DNA of 64,000 nt from Plasmodiophora brassicae. Lineage: Eukaryota > Endomyxa > Phytomyxea > Plasmodiophorida > Plasmodiophoridae. Position numbers and translations under genes: made by a program. The stretch covers positions 587,007 to 651,006 of the forward strand of contig JASFAU010000020.1 in assembly GCA_039704465.1 (NCBI GenBank), given 5' to 3'. Below the pieces are notes generated by a model. The model had not been told where the DNA came from and made no database searches. It saw only the letters and a program-made list of their open reading frames with translations. This document shows positions 22,455-32,327 of this stretch, piece after piece. Positions within the stretch are counted from its first letter, which is position 1. Each line of letters starts with the position of its first letter.

Positions 22455-23624
22455 ATGCCGGCGGCCTCGTCGTTCACTGTCCGCGCGCGTTCGGGTCGCG
22501 CCCGGGCGGCGACGCTGACGGTCCGCCGGAAGACGCTGCAGACGCCCGCATGTCTGCTGCCCGGCAGCAATGGCGTCATCCCGCACGTGACGGGCGACCT
22601 CGTCGCCACGGTCGCGGGTGCCTCGGCGTGCTACGTCGCCCTGGAGGCGTACATCCCGCTGCTGACGGAACCGGCGAACCGGAGCGCGATTGACGAGCGG
22701 CGCCTCGCCGATTTCACGCAGCGGTTCCCGGGCGGCCTGCTCAGCTACCTGAGGAGGTGCCGCAAGATCGGCGCTGTGCCTGTCGACGACGACGACGACG
22801 GCATCCAGTTCCATGGTCTGCATCCAGCGCCCCGGTGCCTTCGAAACGAGCTGTCGCACACGAAATCGCATGCGTCTGCGACGCACAGCAGCGGGTCCGT
22901 TTATCGTGTGTCGCCGGCGACGTTCGCGCGCGCCGCCATGACGTTCGGTGCGGATGTCCTTGTTGCGACGCCCGGGCGCGTCACCGACGACGACCGCGCC
23001 CGGCATACGACCCGGCACACATGCCATCTGAAGGAAATCCTCGAGGCGTGCAGAGCGGTCGAGGATCGCCCCTCCGTGTTCGCCTACGTCGACGCGCCCT
23101 GCGTTGACTCCATCGTCGGCACGTTCGATAGCGACGTCGACGGGTACATCGTTCCGTTCGCTGCGACACATGACGCTGTCAATGTCCCCGATCATAAGCC
23201 CCGGCTAGCGATCGGCATCTCGTCGTTCGCTGACGTCGTCGACGCGGTTCTTCAAGGCGCCGACGTGCTGGACAGCAGCTGGCTGGAACCGTTATCGATG
23301 GCCGGCACGGCGATCGTCATCGACGAGGAGGCATTCGAGCGCCTGGACCTGAAGGCCTGGGACAGGTTCGCCGACGACCTCGCGCGCCTGGACACGACCT
23401 GCGCCTGCTTCGCTTGCCAGCACGGGCACACGCGCGCCTACATCAGCCACCTGTTCGCCATGGACGACCTGCTCGGCTACGTCCTGCTGACGATGCACAA
23501 CGTCGCCCAGCTGAACCGCTTCTGCGAGCGGCTGCGCGGCGCCATCGAAGCGGGCCGCCTGGCAGCGTTCCTGGCGCCCTATACGCCATCCATCACCGTT
23601 CCAATACATAGTACGACGGCATAG
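22455..23624 (+). CDS. QTRT2: Queuine tRNA-ribosyltransferase accessory subunit
   Basis: An intronless frame of 389 codons from ATG 22455. It resembles the non-catalytic TGT subunit: an early TPACLLPGSNG strand in place of the catalytic subunit's TPVFMPV, a C-terminal CACFACQHGHTRAYISHLF zinc-site region, and a following HN-x5-RF helix. It lacks the DSGGFQ and DMFDC motifs, as expected for the partner that supports the catalytic chain. The frame is open further upstream to 22089 but that part overlaps QTRT1 and has no family features. The adjacent catalytic gene strongly supports the call. Confidence 0.85.
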   Translation: MPAASSFTVRARSGRARAATLTVRRKTLQTPACLLPGSNGVIPHVTGDLVATVAGASACYVALEAYIPLLTEPANRSAIDERRLADFTQRFPGGLLSYLRRCRKIGAVPVDDDDDGIQFHGLHPAPRCLRNELSHTKSHASATHSSGSVYRVSPATFARAAMTFGADVLVATPGRVTDDDRARHTTRHTCHLKEILEACRAVEDRPSVFAYVDAPCVDSIVGTFDSDVDGYIVPFAATHDAVNVPDHKPRLAIGISSFADVVDAVLQGADVLDSSWLEPLSMAGTAIVIDEEAFERLDLKAWDRFADDLARLDTTCACFACQHGHTRAYISHLFAMDDLLGYVLLTMHNVAQLNRFCERLRGAIEAGRLAAFLAPYTPSITVPIHSTTA

Positions 23625-23715
23625 GTGAATAGGCAGACCTAACGCCTGTCTATTCTTAGCTCGCGCGTCGTCCGCCCGGACGCGACTCGACGTGTTGAGG
23701 AGGCCGCCCTACCCG

Positions 23716-24239
23716 ATGCAGTGGTTGCTGAAGCTCGCGCCCGGTGAGACGAACCCGAACTGGGCGATCATCGAGTTGCAGGGCAGCATCGAGGCGCCGG
23801 CGCAGGCGAGCCTGCAGACGATGCAACTGGGCTTGTTCACGGGCGCGTCCGAGGTCCGCACTCATCCGCGCGCGTGGGATCGTGCGCCCGGACGCAGCTG
23901 ACATCGCTCGACAGGGGGATCCAGTGACGCTGGTCGTCGGCAACCACAAACTCGAGGGCCGCATCGAACAGTTGCAGAAGCCGCTGGCTATTGCCGACGT
24001 GGCGTCGTCGTTCAGTGCCGCAGACCGCATGGACGGCAGGTACGTTGCTGGTCTCTGTCGTCGTCGTTCTGGTCATGGAACGTAGGTACTCACTAACCAG
24101 TGATCGCACGATCGGCATCGTCGGCATCGTCAGGAAGAAGTACGCCGCATGTGGTGCACGTTTGCCTGGTGTACTGACCTGGTCGCTCAGGTTCGTCTTC
24201 AGCAGTCGGCCGCTGCCGATCGCGTCCCCACGCGCCTAA
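23716..24239 (+). CDS. CTF8: CTF8-like subunit of the alternative clamp loader
   Basis: Four exons: 23716-23853, 23915-24039, 24101-24139, 24191-24239. They sum to 351 nt, 116 residues, close to the usual Ctf8 size. Features match the family: W-A-I-I-E-L-Q-G near the start, a central LVVGNHKLEGRIEQLQKPL strand pair, and a C-terminal (I)VRKKFVFSSRPLPI that only forms once intron 24140-24190 (with a CTGAC box) is removed. Ctf8 joins Ctf18 and Dcc1 in an RFC-like complex that loads PCNA and supports sister-chromatid cohesion. The frame opens at a GTG at 23692, but ATG 23716 is the better start. Confidence 0.82.
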
Positions 24240-24547
24240 CGGAGGTCGTACAGCACCACCAAATGCTAAACGTATATATCGTCGAGCTTGGCCAAGCACG
24301 CTGACTTCGTGAATATTGTTCTTTGACGTCGTCGACGTCGTTGCCGTTGGCGCGCGTTCGCGACCGGCAGCCCCATAACAATAGTACGCTGTGAAGGTTG
24401 CTTCCTCGTTACGTGTTGATTGGGTCGGCGCCAGTGGCGAGATATGATTGTGTGTAACCGGGGGTCGACTGCACCAGTGGCCGGCCGGGGAGGAGGGTGG
24501 GGAACGAATGCGCACCAAGTCAGTTGGGATTTCGGTGCGTTTCGTCA
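24240..24547. other. Intergenic, no gene seen
   Basis: This lies between the CTF8-like gene and a short signal-peptide ORF. Only overlapping shadow frames were seen. A long minus-strand ORF runs through it (24093-25010) but looks like compositional noise. Confidence 0.4.
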
Positions 24548-24892
24548 ATGGTCGCTGTCGTTGCAATCGCTCTGTGCTGCGTCTCGGCACGTGCGAACGA
24601 CGAGAGCGACGACGGTTGCCGGGCCCTGAACGCGGTCGTGTCGCCGCAGTGGCGGAGTACTTCATGCAGGATATTGATTCTGACATCGATGAATATGAGA
24701 AGAATGAACGCTGTCCTGAAACTGAGCGGCCTGTTAAACGACACCTGTTCGCATGGTTCCAAATTTCAACCACTATTGCGGCATATCCGCCAATGGCGCC
24801 AACCCGAAAGCCAGGCCAAATTTCTGGAAGTGCCCCCCCCCCCCCTGACGGTGCGGCGTGCCATGCCATCAATCCTCGGCTCCGTCGGCTAG
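24548..24892 (+). CDS. Hypothetical short secreted protein
   Basis: ATG 24548 starts a 114-codon frame with a hydrophobic leader (MVAVVAIALCCVSARA) and a plausible cleavage site, then a polar region with a few Cys. No family was recognised. A run of 13 C residues at about 24,833-24,845 interrupts the end of the frame and encodes Pro, so the true 3' end could differ through slippage or a sequencing error. It may be a remnant, since it abuts a decayed Skp1-like locus. Confidence 0.35.
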   Translation: MVAVVAIALCCVSARANDESDDGCRALNAVVSPQWRSTSCRILILTSMNMRRMNAVLKLSGLLNDTCSHGSKFQPLLRHIRQWRQPESQAKFLEVPPPPLTVRRAMPSILGSVG

Positions 24893-25014
24893 GTGCGTTT
24901 GGGATGTTTGGGTTTGCAGAGAGGATATTGGATGGCCGCGACGGCAACCTGGGGCCGTCGAACGTCACGCTGCGATCCAATACGCGGTGTGACAGTACTC
25001 GGTTCGTCATCTGG

Positions 25015-25450
25015 CCACGTTTCCCGATGTGGATGACGTCGTGGGCTAGCCGCGATCGCGGGTTGCGACGGTGCCGTTGACTCCCTGACGCTACGCTCGA
25101 GCGACGCCGTCCACCACACTGTGGACACCGCGCTCGCCGTCACCCATCCGCCGTGCTGAAGCAGGTGGTCGACGAATTTACGACGTGATCTGCACGCGGG
25201 AGCCAGGGTTCTTGCCGAATATCGCCAGCACCGAGTTGCATCTGATCGTGGACTTCATAACTCAACCTTCCCGGCGTATGGCACCATATGTGCGGACCCC
25301 CATCCTCTTCTACCTGTTTACGATACGATTGCTAACAGGGCGTCGGTGCTGATGTCCACCCGTGCTGCGGATCGGCTGGCGCTGAACGCGACGCCACTTG
25401 CTGTGCAATGCCGATTGCTGGAGGGGGCCGATTACCTGACACTGGTCGTC
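25015..25450 (+). pseudogene. Decayed Skp1/POZ-like gene, copy 1
   Basis: This region aligns with the first exon and start of the second exon of the intact Skp1-ankyrin gene at 27,707. It shows SLTLRSSDAVHHTVDTALAV, then a frameshift by a missing pair of bases near 25,150, several stops, and later the exon-2 segment encoding L-L-E-G-A-D-Y-L. No ankyrin repeats follow. It looks like a truncated, inactivated tandem copy. Confidence 0.7.
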
Positions 25451-25708
25451 ACTCACATGCGCATTAGTCCGCTGTAGGTATAAATTCGAGGCAAGTTGTA
25501 TTCCGAAGAGGTCTGGGACATAAGCGGGGAGAGAGACGTCGGGAAGGTGGAGTACTAGCGCGTGAACAGGCGGTAGTAGTCATAGATTTGACAGTCGTTC
25601 AACTTATGGGAACGTTGAAGGTGCGTGGAAAGAAGGTCTGCATGGACAGACGCCTCGCAAAACACGCAAATCTGAACAGGACGAGCATCAAGATGCTCTA
25701 ACATGCCG
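25451..25708. other. Intergenic, no gene seen
   Basis: Spacer between the first Skp1-like remnant and the 3' end of a minus-strand signal-peptide ORF. It is noticeably less GC-rich than the surrounding genes and has no convincing fr ame. Confidence 0.35.
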
Positions 25709-26116
25709 TTAGTGCCATAGATCAGGCTCCCACAAAAATATGGGCAGTGGATTCCTGGGACCGACTGGCACTGCTTTTGATAATGTGTGGCGGGGCCCAG
25801 CGTGGTGAATCAAGGCTGGATGATCCGCCGGGGGAATCTCAAAATTCAGGTTCACATTGTCATATTCCCAATCGTGCTGCGCAACGGATTGGGCGTCTGG
25901 ACAGGCGTCGCGCGTGCGGGAAACGGAAGGCCCCGGCTGGACGTTGGCGGTGCCACCCCCGTCAACAAAGTGCTGGGCGTCGAACGCGTTGGAGTCGAAG
26001 AGAGTATCAACCCAGAGATCGTCATCGGTAGCGGATCCGACGACGTTCGACTGGAACGTCAACAGAAGCGCACACACAGAAACTCCCAGAAGCATTTGCA
26101 TAGTTCCGCTCGGCAA
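25709..26116 (-). CDS. Hypothetical secreted protein
   Basis: A minus-strand frame of 135 codons with a good signal peptide (MQMLLGVSVCALLLTFQSNVVGS, shown as a leader after a short basic start) and an acidic, Pro/His-containing mature part. No family was recognised and no internal repeat is seen. It sits between two decayed Skp1-like copies on the opposite strand. The signal peptide is the only positive evidence, so it could be a remnant. Confidence 0.45.
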   Translation of the reverse strand: MPSGTMQMLLGVSVCALLLTFQSNVVGSATDDDLWVDTLFDSNAFDAQHFVDGGGTANVQPGPSVSRTRDACPDAQSVAQHDWEYDNVNLNFEIPPADHPALIHHAGPRHTLSKAVPVGPRNPLPIFLWEPDLWH

Positions 26117-26499
26117 CGACGTGTTTTGATGTCTGACGGGCTACCGCGGGCCAGGTCCGCTGCGGACTGCCGGCCTGCCCTCTGCGGACTGCCGGCCTGC
26201 GCCGCTGCGGACTGCGGGCCTGCGAGGAGGTCTGTGTTTGACAGCACGTGGCCCTGGTCTATTTTTGCCCGCGGCAGAGCCGAAAGCTCCGGAGACTGTC
26301 CCAGACCGTGCGACGCGCCAGCCCCTCGCCTCGGCCGACTATGTATGTAGGTAGACGCATTCTGCGTCCTTCGGTTGCAGGGGACAGCTGCCCGCACAGA
26401 CGACCCGGAACGCATCGACAGCCTAACATCGATCCGGAGGTTCTGCCTTGTGTTCCACTCCAGTTCGCGCACCAGGCCACGTCGGCCAATCGTGATCGC
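26117..26499. other. Spacer with short direct repeats
   Basis: No gene is seen. Around 26,150-26,230 a 22-nt Gly/Cys/Arg-type sequence ('ctgcggactgccggcctgc') recurs three times in a row, a small tandem repeat. The right end resembles the 5' flank of the intact Skp1-ankyrin gene (about 27,600-27,700). Confidence 0.5.
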
Positions 26500-26950
26500 G
26501 GGTTTCCATGGTGCCGTTGACGCCCTGCCGCTACGCTCGAGTGACGCAGTCGACTACTTTGTTGACAACGCGCTCGCCGTCAGCCGCTCCAGTATGCTAA
26601 AGGACATGGTCGATGGACTTGGCGCTATTTGCGTGCGGGATCCAGTAATATTCTTGCCAGATATCGCCAGCACCGAGTTGCACCAGTGATCGTGGACTTC
26701 ATGGACGCATTCGTCCCGGCCAGGTATATCGCACAGTGTGCTGACGCATCCTCATCTGCCTGTTCCTAATTACTGCTGACTGGACGGCGCTGTTGACCGT
26801 ACAACTGTTGCCTGTTGCTGCGAAGTGCCGATTGCTAGTGGCGGCCGATTGCCTGGAAATGCCTTTGCTCATGGACTGCGTTGCGTCGATGGGCGGTCGA
26901 TATTGTCGAAATGCGCGGCACGCTACGTACCTGCTGGTGCTGTTCGCCTC
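26500..26950 (+). pseudogene. Decayed Skp1/POZ-like gene, copy 2
   Basis: A better preserved relative of the gene at 27,707. The POZ part (GAVDALPLRSSDAVDYFVDN, then a FLPDIASTELH stretch) is open, but two extra bases after the ELH codons near 26,686 cause an early stop. The exon-2 start is recognisable at about 26,780-26,880 (CRLLVAADCLEMPLLMDCVA). The ankyrin part is missing or lost. It is 1.2 kb upstream of the intact copy in the same orientation. Confidence 0.72.
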
Positions 26951-27140
26951 CTACTTAGCTGTAAGCTCGTTTCTTTGCAAAGGAACACCGAATGTCGGTC
27001 CTGTGTTGGGCTGCACGGCCCATGGGAGGAACTGGTAGGTTGTGCGGCGCCCTCTGGTGATCTCACCTATGCGCTTTGCACGCTGCTGCCGCATAAGGCG
27101 GCGGTAACACTGCTCGGTGCCGCTAGTGGCGCCCGAGATT

Positions 27141-27706
27141 AACGTTATCTGGTGAGGTCGTTTTACCGCATGACAGCACAGCATTGGGCCCCGCAATCAG
27201 AGCCCCGTGACGACATCACCCACGGGAAATCAGTGTCTGTCGTGAAGACCATTTACAAAACATGAGCGCACTGTACCGTTAAGAGCACCTGAACTGGACG
27301 CCGACGTCCGACGAGGATGTAATGGCCCATCAGTCCTTCCATGAACGCTGTAAGATCAACAAGTCGCTAATCAGACAGAACAAACTGCCGCCTATCCAGG
27401 ACAGCTGTACTGATGTGTCGTGATGGTGTTTCCAGGAGGTGATGTCTCGAGCGCTTCGCAAATGAGTTAACGGGATGGTCGTGACAAGCAGCGGGACAGT
27501 CTTGCAAAGTGTGCAGAATTATCCGTTCGCCGCGCCTTCCAGCTGGGTGACCGTGCGGGCGCGCAATTCCCGCCATCGGCCAGACGCGTTCGGGCGTGCA
27601 TAGGGTTGCAGGGGGCCGGGCGCATCCTGCCGGCGAACATCGATCCGGGGATATGCCCTGTGTTTCACGCCAGTTCGACGTCAACTGCAGGCCACGTGAT
27701 CTCCCG
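27141..27706. other. Intergenic, upstream of Skp1-ankyrin gene
   Basis: No coding sequence is seen. The last 100 bases match the flank of the second decayed copy, so this is duplicated promoter or 5' UTR sequence. An upstream in-frame start cannot be excluded. Confidence 0.4.
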
Positions 27707-29812
27707 ATGTGGCGCACGTGGCTGATCGTGATCGCGAGTTGCAATGGCGGCGCTGTTGACGCCCTGACGCTACGTTCCAGCAACGCCGTCGACTACACGG
27801 TGGACACGGCGCTCGCCGTCATCCACTCCACCATGCTACAGCAGATGGTCGATGATCTTGGCGTCGCTTGCACGCAGGAGCCCGTCTTCTTGCCAAACAT
27901 CGCCAGCACCGAGTTGCACCTGATCGTGGATTTCATGTACTCAGCCGCCCTCGGCGAGGTATGGCATCGTTTGCGGACGTCTCTGCATCCTCTTTCTACC
28001 GGTTTACGATATGACTGCTAGCAGGACGGCGCTGTCGACCGTGCTGCTCGCTGGGCCCGACGCTGGCTGACATCGGAGGCGCCTACTGGGCAGTGCCGTT
28101 TGCTGTTGGCGGCCGACTATCTGGACATGCCTCTGCTAATGGTCGGCATTGCGTCCCGGCCGCGCCGATGGGCCGATATTGTCTCAATGCGCGATATGCT
28201 GCATGGCGATGCATTTCGGCTCGTACTGAACCGCACCCGCGCCCTCGTCCGTCTTGATGAGCACATGCGCACCGATCGAAACCGGGCGCTCGTCAGCCAG
28301 ATCCGCGCCCAGCTGGCGGTCGGCGGCGGGACGGCTTCATTCGTTAACAACGCGGAATGGGATGGGGCGATCAAGGTCTATCGAAGCCTGATGCACTGGG
28401 CAGCACGCCATGGCGAGGGAGCCGTCATCGACTTCTTGAGGATGGCACCTGGCGTCGACGTCAACGTCCCCGATCAGCATCAGCGGACGCCTTTGCACCT
28501 GGCCGTGAAGCGACCCACCGGTAAAGCCATTGAGTTGCTGGTCGAATTGCACGGCATCGACGTGAACGCGCGAGACGATGAGCACGAGACGCCCCTGCAA
28601 CGGGCAGTACGCTTCGGCAACGTCCACGCCGTTAAGGCATTGCTGGCGAGCCGTTTCACCGATGCTGATGTGCGCGATGGTCGCGATGGAACGCCGCTGC
28701 ACAACGCTGCTGAACGGGGCGACGTTCCCGTCGTCGACGCTCTACTTCGAGCAGGCAACCGCGTCGACGTCAACGCTCGTGACTTGTCTGGCCAGACGCC
28801 GCTACACGTGTCTTGCAATACTTACGGAGACGAGCACATCGTCGAGATGCTTCTGTCGGCGCCTAGGGTTGACGTCAACGCCCGGGACGCGGACGCCCGA
28901 ACGCCACTGGAACTCGCCGCGTATTCAAGACGCGACGATATATTCAGGACGTTGCTGAACACAGCCGGCATCGACATCCTGGCGCGTGATGCGCGCCGGA
29001 GGACGCTCCTGCACCGGGTGGAGGAACTCAGCTTCCCAATCATCGTCGAACTATTGACGGTGGCAACCGGGGTTGTCGTCAACGCACGCGACGAAACCAT
29101 GGACACGCCGTTGCATCGGGCTGCGTATCTGGGATTGGGCCACATCGTCAGAGTGATGCTGGACTCGCCCTGGAGCGATGTCGATGCGCGCAACAGGCTC
29201 GGGCACACCCCGTTGCACAGGGCCGTCGTCGGCGGCCACGCTGACATTGTCCAAATGTTGCTACCGCAGACGGGGATCGCTATCAATGCTCGGGACACTG
29301 GTCAGCAGACGCCTCTGCACCTGGCGACTTCTCTGGGCTACACATCCGTTGTTTCCGCGCTACTCAGCGCCGCGTTCATCCACGTCAACGTTCGTGATGC
29401 CTCCCAGCAGACGCCTCTGTACAAAGCAGTCGTTCGTGGATACGTCGACGTCGTCACGTTGCTGCTGGGTAATAGCGGGATCGACGTCAATGCGCGTCAC
29501 GACGGCTCCCAGACCGTTCTACATCAGGCGATTGACGGAGGGGACCTGGAGATGATCACGTTGCTGGTGGGCGCCTCTGCAATCGACGTGAATGCTCGCG
29601 ACACGCTCCGGCAGACACCGCTTCATCGCGCCGTTGAGAAGGGCCGTCTGGACATTGTGGAGTTGTTGCTGGGCGTACCCGCAATTGACCTGCGTCTCAA
29701 GGATTGCCATGGCCGGACCGCCCACCGATGTGCCAAGCAGCGACGCTTTGACGAGATCGCCAAGCGGCTCAAGGTGCGACCACGACTAGCGTGGCTATGG
29801 TCACATACGTGA
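27707..29812 (+). CDS. Skp1/POZ-like domain fused to about 14 ankyrin repeats
   Basis: Two exons, 27707-27958 and 28025-29812, give 679 residues. The first exon is Skp1/BTB-like: A-L-T-L-R-S-S-N-A-V-D-Y-T-V-D, then H-S-T-M-L-Q-Q-M-V-D-D-L-G, then STELHLIVDFMY. The second exon begins with the matching L-L-L-A-A-D-Y-L-D-M-P-L-L helix, a linker of about 70 residues, then about 14 ankyrin repeats of 33-34 residues, most with (T)PLHxAV and VNARD. By analogy, the POZ part would bind a cullin or F-box-type partner and the ankyrin part a substrate. The start is uncertain because the frame is open further upstream. Confidence 0.85.
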
Positions 29813-30203
29813 TGTGCACACACTTCGCTACGCGAACGCGTATCGTGCTTTCGAATGCATACACAACTATATTCGCACTGACGTCGACCTCGACGTACCG
29901 TTGCTATGAGACCACCATTGCGCGCGTGAAACGGATCTCGGCAATGGGGGGCATGCAACACCCGGACGACCTTCGTCCCGCTTATCGACGGTCGTCGTTG
30001 GCGCCTGCAGCAGAAGCGGGGCACGATGGACGTGACTCATGCATTGCTCGGCGCCCCCCGTGATTCATGCCCATGCGCGTGTTTCCGCCGGCCAGCCCGC
30101 CCTCGTTTAGATTCCCAATCAGTGCCTCCGAGCGACGTCTACGAAATCGTTGCGGGACACGGTCGCCCCTCGTCGAAGGAGCGCAGAGCACTAGGTAGAG
30201 GCC
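29813..30203. other. Intergenic, no gene seen
   Basis: Spacer between the Skp1-ankyrin gene and the MscS-like gene, both on the plus strand. No convincing frame, repeat or RNA gene. It must hold the terminator of the first and promoter of the second. Confidence 0.4.
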
Positions 30204-32221
30204 ATGAGCGACGTCAGCGGCAACGGCACAACGGGCGGCGTGCGGCGCCGATCGTCGGGGCGTCGTCGTAGCAATCGCTCGTCGCTGCGCGTCGGCGACC
30301 TGGTCGCCCTCAACGAGGCCGGCGACGACGTCGACGACGTTAACGCGGGCAACGACCTGACGCGCGAGTTCTCCATGATCGAGGCGGCCGCCGGCGACGA
30401 CGTCGAGCTGGACGACGCCAGCGCGATCAACGCGGAGGAGCTCCTGTCCGGGCACGAGAACCGGCGCCGGCACCTGGCCTGGTGGCAGAAGTACGCGGCC
30501 GTCTGGGGCGACCGCCTCCCGTGGCTCGTCTTCGTTCTCGTCGTCTCCGTCGGCCTGCTCGCCGTGGTCATCGTCGACCGGCGCAGCGATTCGCTGCTGA
30601 AGGCGCCGCTCGTCAACATGAGCGCCTGGATGGTCCTGTCGATCCCGCCGTTCCTCCTGGCGCTCTACGTCGTCGTCGAGCTCGTCCAGCGCCTCCTCTG
30701 CGTCGTCGTCCTGCGCGTCGCCTCCCGGTCGTCGTGGCTCGTCCAGCTCGTCCTGAAACAGTTGCTGCGACGATGCGGCCTGGCCCTGTTCGCCATCGTC
30801 GCCGACCACCTCGTCCTGCGGTTCTGGATGCACGACCAGGGCGGCGTCGCCCTGGAGCGCATGTACGTCGCCCAGTCCGTCTGCCGCCTGATCTACCTGA
30901 TGTGGATCCTCTGGGCGCTCCGCAACATCGTCCTGCGCGCCCTGCGCCACCACGCCGCCCTGCACGTGTTCCGCCGGCGCGTCGACGACCTGACGTTCGC
31001 CAAGGACGCGCTCGTCCTGCTGTGCGCCATCGACAACGTCGGCGAGCGTGACCGGATCCGCGCCAAGTGGGCGGCGAACAAGGCCCGGGACGCGTTCGAC
31101 AACCGGCTGCGGCGGGCGGCGACCAACACGATGCAGCTGCCGCTGCAGATCGTCGAGGACGGGCAGACGGGCGAACAGCGCTGGGCGTACTCGGCGCGGG
31201 CGCAGGTCGAGGTCGGCACGCGCCAGCAGGCCAAGTGGGTCGCCGCTGGCCTGCGCGACGCCCTGTTCCGCAACGCCCGCACCCTGAGCTTCGCGCGCCT
31301 CCGCACCATGCTCGGCCTGGACGACCACGACGTCGAGCGATGCTTCGAGACGCTGTTCCACCGCAACGAAGGTTCGTCAGGGTTTGTTTGCGCACGCGTG
31401 CTTTCGACGATCCTAAGAGCGACGTCGTTCCAGGGGACTACGACGCGATCAAGCCCGACGAGCTGTTCGTGTCGGTGCAGACGCTGTTCAGCGACCGGTG
31501 CGACCTGCGGCAGAGCGCCGAGAGCTTCGAGAACGCCGCCGACATCGTGACGACGATCTGCAACGTCGTGTTCGTCGTCGTCGGCGCGGGCCTGGCGGCG
31601 CACGCGTTCGGCGCCAGCTTCTCGGCGCTGACGGTCGGGTGCACGACGGCGTTCGCCGCCGTCGGCTTCAGCCTGCACGGGACGATCTCGGCGGTCGTCG
31701 TGTCGATCGTGTTCGTCCTGGTGCGCCGCCCGTACAGCGTCGGCGACCGCGTCGCGATCGACGGCGGCGAGTACACGGTCGCCCGCATCCGCATGATGAC
31801 GACCGAGTTCGTCGGCCTGGACAACAAGCTGATGACGATGCCGAACGCGCAGCTGGCGACGATCCCGATCTTCAACCATCGGCGGGCGGGCCCGGCCGTC
31901 ATCAGCGTCAAGGTCAAGGTGGCGTACGCGACGCCCCGCGCCAAGATCGACGCGTTGCACGCGGCGATGCGCGCCTGGGTCGCCGCCCTGCCCGACACGT
32001 GGACCGAGACCGTCGACCTGGAGCAGGCCGACCTGTCCGACGGCAACGCGCTGCTGCTCGAGTTCAAGTTCCAATGCCGGTCCATCTGGCACGATTCCGT
32101 CGTGCCCGGCGCCACCACCGACGTCGTCAACGCTGTACGCCAACGCATGCTGGAGACGGGCATCGCCCAGAGCGACCCGGCCGCGTGGGTCAGCACCGAT
32201 GCGGATGGGCGTCCACTCTAG
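30204..32221 (+). CDS. MscS-like mechanosensitive ion channel
   Basis: Exons 30204-31371 and 31434-32221 (62-nt intron) give 651 residues. A polar, partly acidic N-terminus of about 100 residues is followed by four hydrophobic segments (near 110, 140, 190 and 225), a charged helical loop, then two more hydrophobic segments that include the Gly/Ala-rich pore helix (about 455-505). The beta domain follows directly with RRPYSVGDRVAIDGGEYTV, then DNKLMTMPNAQL. These are MscS signatures. Family members open under membrane tension to release osmolytes. The predicted topology resembles eukaryotic MSL proteins. No EF hand was seen. Confidence 0.9.
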
Positions 32222-32327
32222 TCGTAGTAGGCAATGATGAAGCCACACACACACACACAACGGCACTGTGATACAGCACAACCATTGGGGATCCTTTATT
32301 CGCAACGCGATGTGCAGGTTGGGGAGC

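Noticed and set aside
24093..25010. 305-codon minus-strand ORF
   Set aside because: It overlaps the CTF8-like last exon and has no start context, domain or leader.
29982..31361. 459-codon minus-strand ORF opposite the MscS gene
   Set aside because: Shadow frame; the plus strand encodes a clear MscS channel with a good splice site.
31498..32271. 257-codon Arg-rich plus-strand ORF
   Set aside because: Shadow of the second MscS exon.
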